Shown here piece by piece: positions 18,957 to 21,256 of a DNA stretch of 21,256 nucleotides (positions are counted from its first letter, which is position 1; the number at the start of each line of letters is the position of its first letter). The notes beneath the pieces were generated by a model. That model saw only the letters and a list, made by a program, of their open reading frames with translations, was not told the origin of the DNA and made no database searches. The position numbers and the translations under genes are program-made. The DNA is taken from positions 1 through 21,256 of the forward strand of contig JALVUB010000252.1 in the NCBI GenBank assembly GCA_027023915.1. The letters are read 5' to 3'. The DNA comes from Sedimenticola sp. (GTDB taxonomy: Bacteria > Pseudomonadota > Gammaproteobacteria > Chromatiales > Chromatiaceae).

Positions 18957-20423
18957 TCAATCGAGTCCCAGTTCGCTCCAGAGGGCATCCACCCGCTTCA
19001 CCACCTCGGGGTCTCGGGTGATGGGCCGGCCCCATTCACGGCGGGTCTCGCCGGGCCACTTGGAGGTGGCGTCCAGCCCCATCTTGGAGCCGAGTCCCGA
19101 CACCGGCGAGGCGAAGTCGAGGTAGTCGATGGGGGTGTTCTCCACCAGCACGGTGTCGCGCGCCGGGTCCATGCGGGTGGTGATGGCCCAGATGACGTCG
19201 TTCCAGTCGCGCACGTTCACGTCGTCGTCGGTGACGATCACGAACTTGGTGTACATGAACTGGCGCAGGAAGGACCAGACCCCGAACATCACCCGCTTGG
19301 CGTGGCCGGGGTACTGTTTCTTCATGCTCACCACCGCCAGGCGGTAGGAGCAGCCCTCGGGCGGCAGGTAGAAATCGGTGATCTCGGGAAACTGCTTCTG
19401 CAGGATGGGCACGAAGACCTCGTTCAGGGCCACGCCGAGAATGGCCGGCTCGTCGGGCGGACGACCGGTGTAGGTGCTGTGGTAGATGGGCTCGCGCCTG
19501 TGGGTGATGCGCTCGATGGTGAAGACGGGGAAGGTCTCCACCTCGTTGTAGTAGCCGGTGTGGTCGCCGAAGGGACCTTCCGGCGCGGTGTCGTCGGGAT
19601 GGATCACCCCTTCGAGAACGAACTCGGCGCCGGCCGGCACCTGCAGGTCGTTGCCCAGGCTGCGGGTCACCTCGGTGCGCGAGCCGCGCAGCAGGCCGGC
19701 GAAGGCGTACTCCGACAGGGTGTCGGGCACCGGCGTCACCGCCGCCAGGATGGTGGCCGGATCGGCGCCCAGGGCCACCGACACGGGGAAGGGCTCGCCG
19801 GGGTGCTTCCGCTGCCAGTCGCGGAAGTCCAGCGCCCCGCCGCGGTGGGCCAGCCAGCGCATGATGACGCGGTTGCGGCCGATCACCTGCATGCGGTAGA
19901 TGCCGAGGTTCTGGCGCGGCTTCTCCGGCCCGCGGGTGATCACCAGCCCCCAGGTGATGAGGGGACCGGCATCCTCCGGCCAGCAGGTCTGCACCGGAAT
20001 CCGTGACAGATCCACCCGGTCGCCTTCCAGCACCACCTCCTGGCAGGGGGCGCTGCGCCGCTCCCTGGGCGCCATGTCCAGCACCTTGCGGTAGAGGGGC
20101 AGCTTGTCGAAGGCGTCCTTCATGCCGCGCGGCGGATCGGGTTCCTTGAGGGCGGCCAGCAGCCGGCCCACCTCGCGCAGGGCCTCCACCTTCTCCTCGC
20201 CCATCCCCAGCGCCACCCGCCGGGGGGTGCCGAAAAGGTTGGTGAGCACCGGGATATCGTGGCCCTTGGGCTTTTCGAACAGCAGGGCGGGACCGCCGGC
20301 GCGCAGCACCCGGTCGCTGATCTCGGTCATCTCCAGGTGGGGGTCCACCTCGGCGGTGACGCGCTTGAGCTCACCCCTGGTCTCCAGAAGCTCCAGGAAG
20401 TCGCGCAGGTCGCTGTAGTTCAT
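18957..20423 (-). CDS. ubiD: UbiD, 4-hydroxy-3-polyprenylbenzoate decarboxylase (prFMN-dependent)
   Basis: UbiD decarboxylates the ubiquinone precursor using prenylated FMN made by UbiX. The 488-aa sequence is full length. It shows the cofactor/metal region NLGIYRMQVIGRNRVIMRWL with the following His/Arg-rich HRGGALDFRDW, EYAFAGLLRGSRTEV, and the catalytic-loop region EFVLEGVI...APEGPFGDHTGYY. The ATG is preceded by AAGGA with a 7-nt spacer. It is divergent from the small exported protein gene at 20509. ubiX is not in the window. Confidence 0.96.
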   Translation of the reverse strand: MNYSDLRDFLELLETRGELKRVTAEVDPHLEMTEISDRVLRAGGPALLFEKPKGHDIPVLTNLFGTPRRVALGMGEEKVEALREVGRLLAALKEPDPPRGMKDAFDKLPLYRKVLDMAPRERRSAPCQEVVLEGDRVDLSRIPVQTCWPEDAGPLITWGLVITRGPEKPRQNLGIYRMQVIGRNRVIMRWLAHRGGALDFRDWQRKHPGEPFPVSVALGADPATILAAVTPVPDTLSEYAFAGLLRGSRTEVTRSLGNDLQVPAGAEFVLEGVIHPDDTAPEGPFGDHTGYYNEVETFPVFTIERITHRREPIYHSTYTGRPPDEPAILGVALNEVFVPILQKQFPEITDFYLPPEGCSYRLAVVSMKKQYPGHAKRVMFGVWSFLRQFMYTKFVIVTDDDVNVRDWNDVIWAITTRMDPARDTVLVENTPIDYLDFASPVSGLGSKMGLDATSKWPGETRREWGRPITRDPEVVKRVDALWSELGLD

Positions 20424-20496
20424 GTTGTGATCCTTCGAAATGAAAGCAAACCGCTCCAGGTCTTATTCAACACAGCTTGTTGATAATCACAGTCAC

Positions 20497-20508
20497 GAGG
20501 AGACCATC
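20497..20508 (+). promoter_or_regulatory. Strong ribosome binding site deciding the start of the small exported protein
   Basis: GAGGAG at 20497-20502 stands 6 nt before ATG 20509. This fixes the start at 20509 and excludes an in-frame upstream ATG at 20440, which would put a basic leader in front of the signal peptide. Confidence 0.7.
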
Positions 20509-20808
20509 ATGAAAATGCTGATGACATTGACCGCACTCACCCTGACCACAGGCATCGCAACCGCCGGCGACTTTGGCTACGAACGGCAACTGGCCAGCCC
20601 CGACCTCTCGTTCCAGCCCTATCATGCCACCGCACCCTCTCCCTCGGTGGTACAGCCGGTAATCTCACTGCACGAGATCTATCGCGGCAACCCCGACAAC
20701 GAGACGGTGCCAGAAGGGTTCCAGCATAGCATTTCCGGCCAGCTGGAGGCGCAACACCAGGACAGCTATGACCGCCTGGTGAGCGAGAACCCGGATCTGG
20801 GCGCATAG
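20509..20808 (+). CDS. Small secreted or periplasmic protein, function unknown
   Basis: I do not recognise this 99-aa protein. It starts with a clear Sec signal peptide (MKMLMTLTALTLTTGIATA), with likely cleavage after ATA before GDFGYERQ. The mature part of about 80 residues is hydrophilic and acidic. It has no cysteine, no transmembrane helix, and a segment SLHEIYRGNPDNETVPEGF that looks like a conserved core. The strong Shine-Dalgarno sequence suggests good expression. It is divergent from ubiD across 85 nt and is followed 10 nt later by a hairpin. GATAAT at 20482-20487 resembles a -10 element but has no good -35. Confidence 0.75.
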   Translation: MKMLMTLTALTLTTGIATAGDFGYERQLASPDLSFQPYHATAPSPSVVQPVISLHEIYRGNPDNETVPEGFQHSISGQLEAQHQDSYDRLVSENPDLGA

Positions 20809-20818
20809 CGCTCTCCTT

Positions 20819-20848
20819 CTTCCCTCTCCCGCACAAGGGCGAGGGAAG
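20819..20848. repeat. Imperfect hairpin between convergent genes, related to the GC-rich palindromic repeats
   Basis: CTTCCCTCTCCC (20819-20830) pairs with GGGCGAGGGAAG (20837-20848) at 11 of 12 positions around a 6-nt loop. CCCTCTCCC/GAGGG wording recalls repeat copies A and B. It lies between the stops of two convergent genes and may act as a terminator in both directions, but no clear T-tract follows in either. Confidence 0.6.
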
Positions 20849-20850
20849 GG

Positions 20851-21256
20851 TCAGCCCTTTATACAACCATCCAGCCAGGCAAGCCGCCGCCGTTCCTTAT
20901 CTCCCGCTGAACCACCCGCCCTCTCCAGCAGTTCACTCGCCTGCTCCAACAACAGGGCTTTCTGATCGCTGTCAAACAGTTGGAGCGCGGTTTCCACCTC
21001 TTGTCGCGGATCGGTGAGCAGCACTGCCGGCAGCTCGTCGGCTTGGATCAAGGTTTCGGGATGGAGCAGGTCAGCCACCAGGGGCGATTCCAGAAGCTGG
21101 AAATGGAGCGCGCGCGCTTCGGCCTCCTGGACCAACTCCCGCTCGGCCAGGGGATCGCCGGCGGCAGAGCGGCGGATGGTGTTCATGATGACATCGATGA
21201 GCTGGCGGATCGCTGCCTTGTTGTTGTCCTGGACATCGGCCAAGCCGCAGGCCTGC
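20851..21256 (-). CDS. Unrecognised protein, C-terminal part (5'-truncated by window edge)
   Basis: I do not recognise this reading frame. It is open from the right edge to TGA at 20853-20851 and gives 134 visible residues. It looks mostly alpha-helical, with many Glu, Leu and Ala residues (for example RELVQEAEARALHFQLL and DQKALLLEQASELLERAG) and a charged tail ending CIKG. There is no signal peptide or membrane segment. The only internal starts are TTG at 21243 and ATG at 21186, both without a good Shine-Dalgarno sequence, so the gene probably begins outside the window. The coding-like composition makes it a likely real gene. Confidence 0.6.
   Translation of the reverse strand, partial: QACGLADVQDNNKAAIRQLIDVIMNTIRRSAAGDPLAERELVQEAEARALHFQLLESPLVADLLHPETLIQADELPAVLLTDPRQEVETALQLFDSDQKALLLEQASELLERAGGSAGDKERRRLAWLDGCIKG

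Overview
The window is a densely packed, high-GC stretch of bacterial chromosome with no tRNA, rRNA, CRISPR or insertion sequence that I can see. Gene order and protein sequences point to a gammaproteobacterium, probably a Chromatiales or Ectothiorhodospiraceae-like lineage. The basis is the run mreB-mreC-mreD-mrdA-rodA-mltB-rlpA-dacA-dat-ybeD-lipB, the divergent gatCAB operon beside it, prmC-moeB, and ubiD. This placement is an inference from gene order and family knowledge, not from a search.

Region by region. (1) 1-1985, plus strand: the 3' part of prmC (release-factor glutamine methyltransferase), moeB, and an RsmC-like methyltransferase. Two copies of a GC-rich palindromic repeat lie here. 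One is inside the prmC reading frame and the other is between prmC and moeB. (2) 2002-5799, minus strand: gatC-gatA-gatB and a second methyltransferase, each start overlapping the preceding stop. The first three make the amidotransferase that finishes Gln-tRNA and/or Asn-tRNA. (3) 5800-6016: a divergent promoter region. (4) 6017-16116, plus strand: a cell-shape and envelope cluster of eleven genes. MreBCD, PBP2 and RodA form the elongasome core. MltB, RlpA and DacA are peptidoglycan-trimming enzymes. Dat handles D-amino acids. YbeD and LipB follow. Most joints are 1-4 nt overlaps, suggesting translational coupling. (5) 16118-20423, minus strand: ubiD then uvrA, with the uvrA stop only 1 nt from the lipB stop. 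(6) 20424-21256: a small exported protein of unknown function, an imperfect hairpin related to the palindromic repeats, and the C-terminal part of an unrecognised gene entering from the right edge.

This is mainly conserved housekeeping DNA and I do not see a new multi-gene system. Three observations deserve attention. mreC has no standard start codon where homology and a strong Shine-Dalgarno sequence place its start, which is an ATC codon. A palindromic repeat is translated in frame inside PrmC, immediately before its SAM-binding motif. A second copy of that repeat appears to supply the ribosome binding site of moeB.
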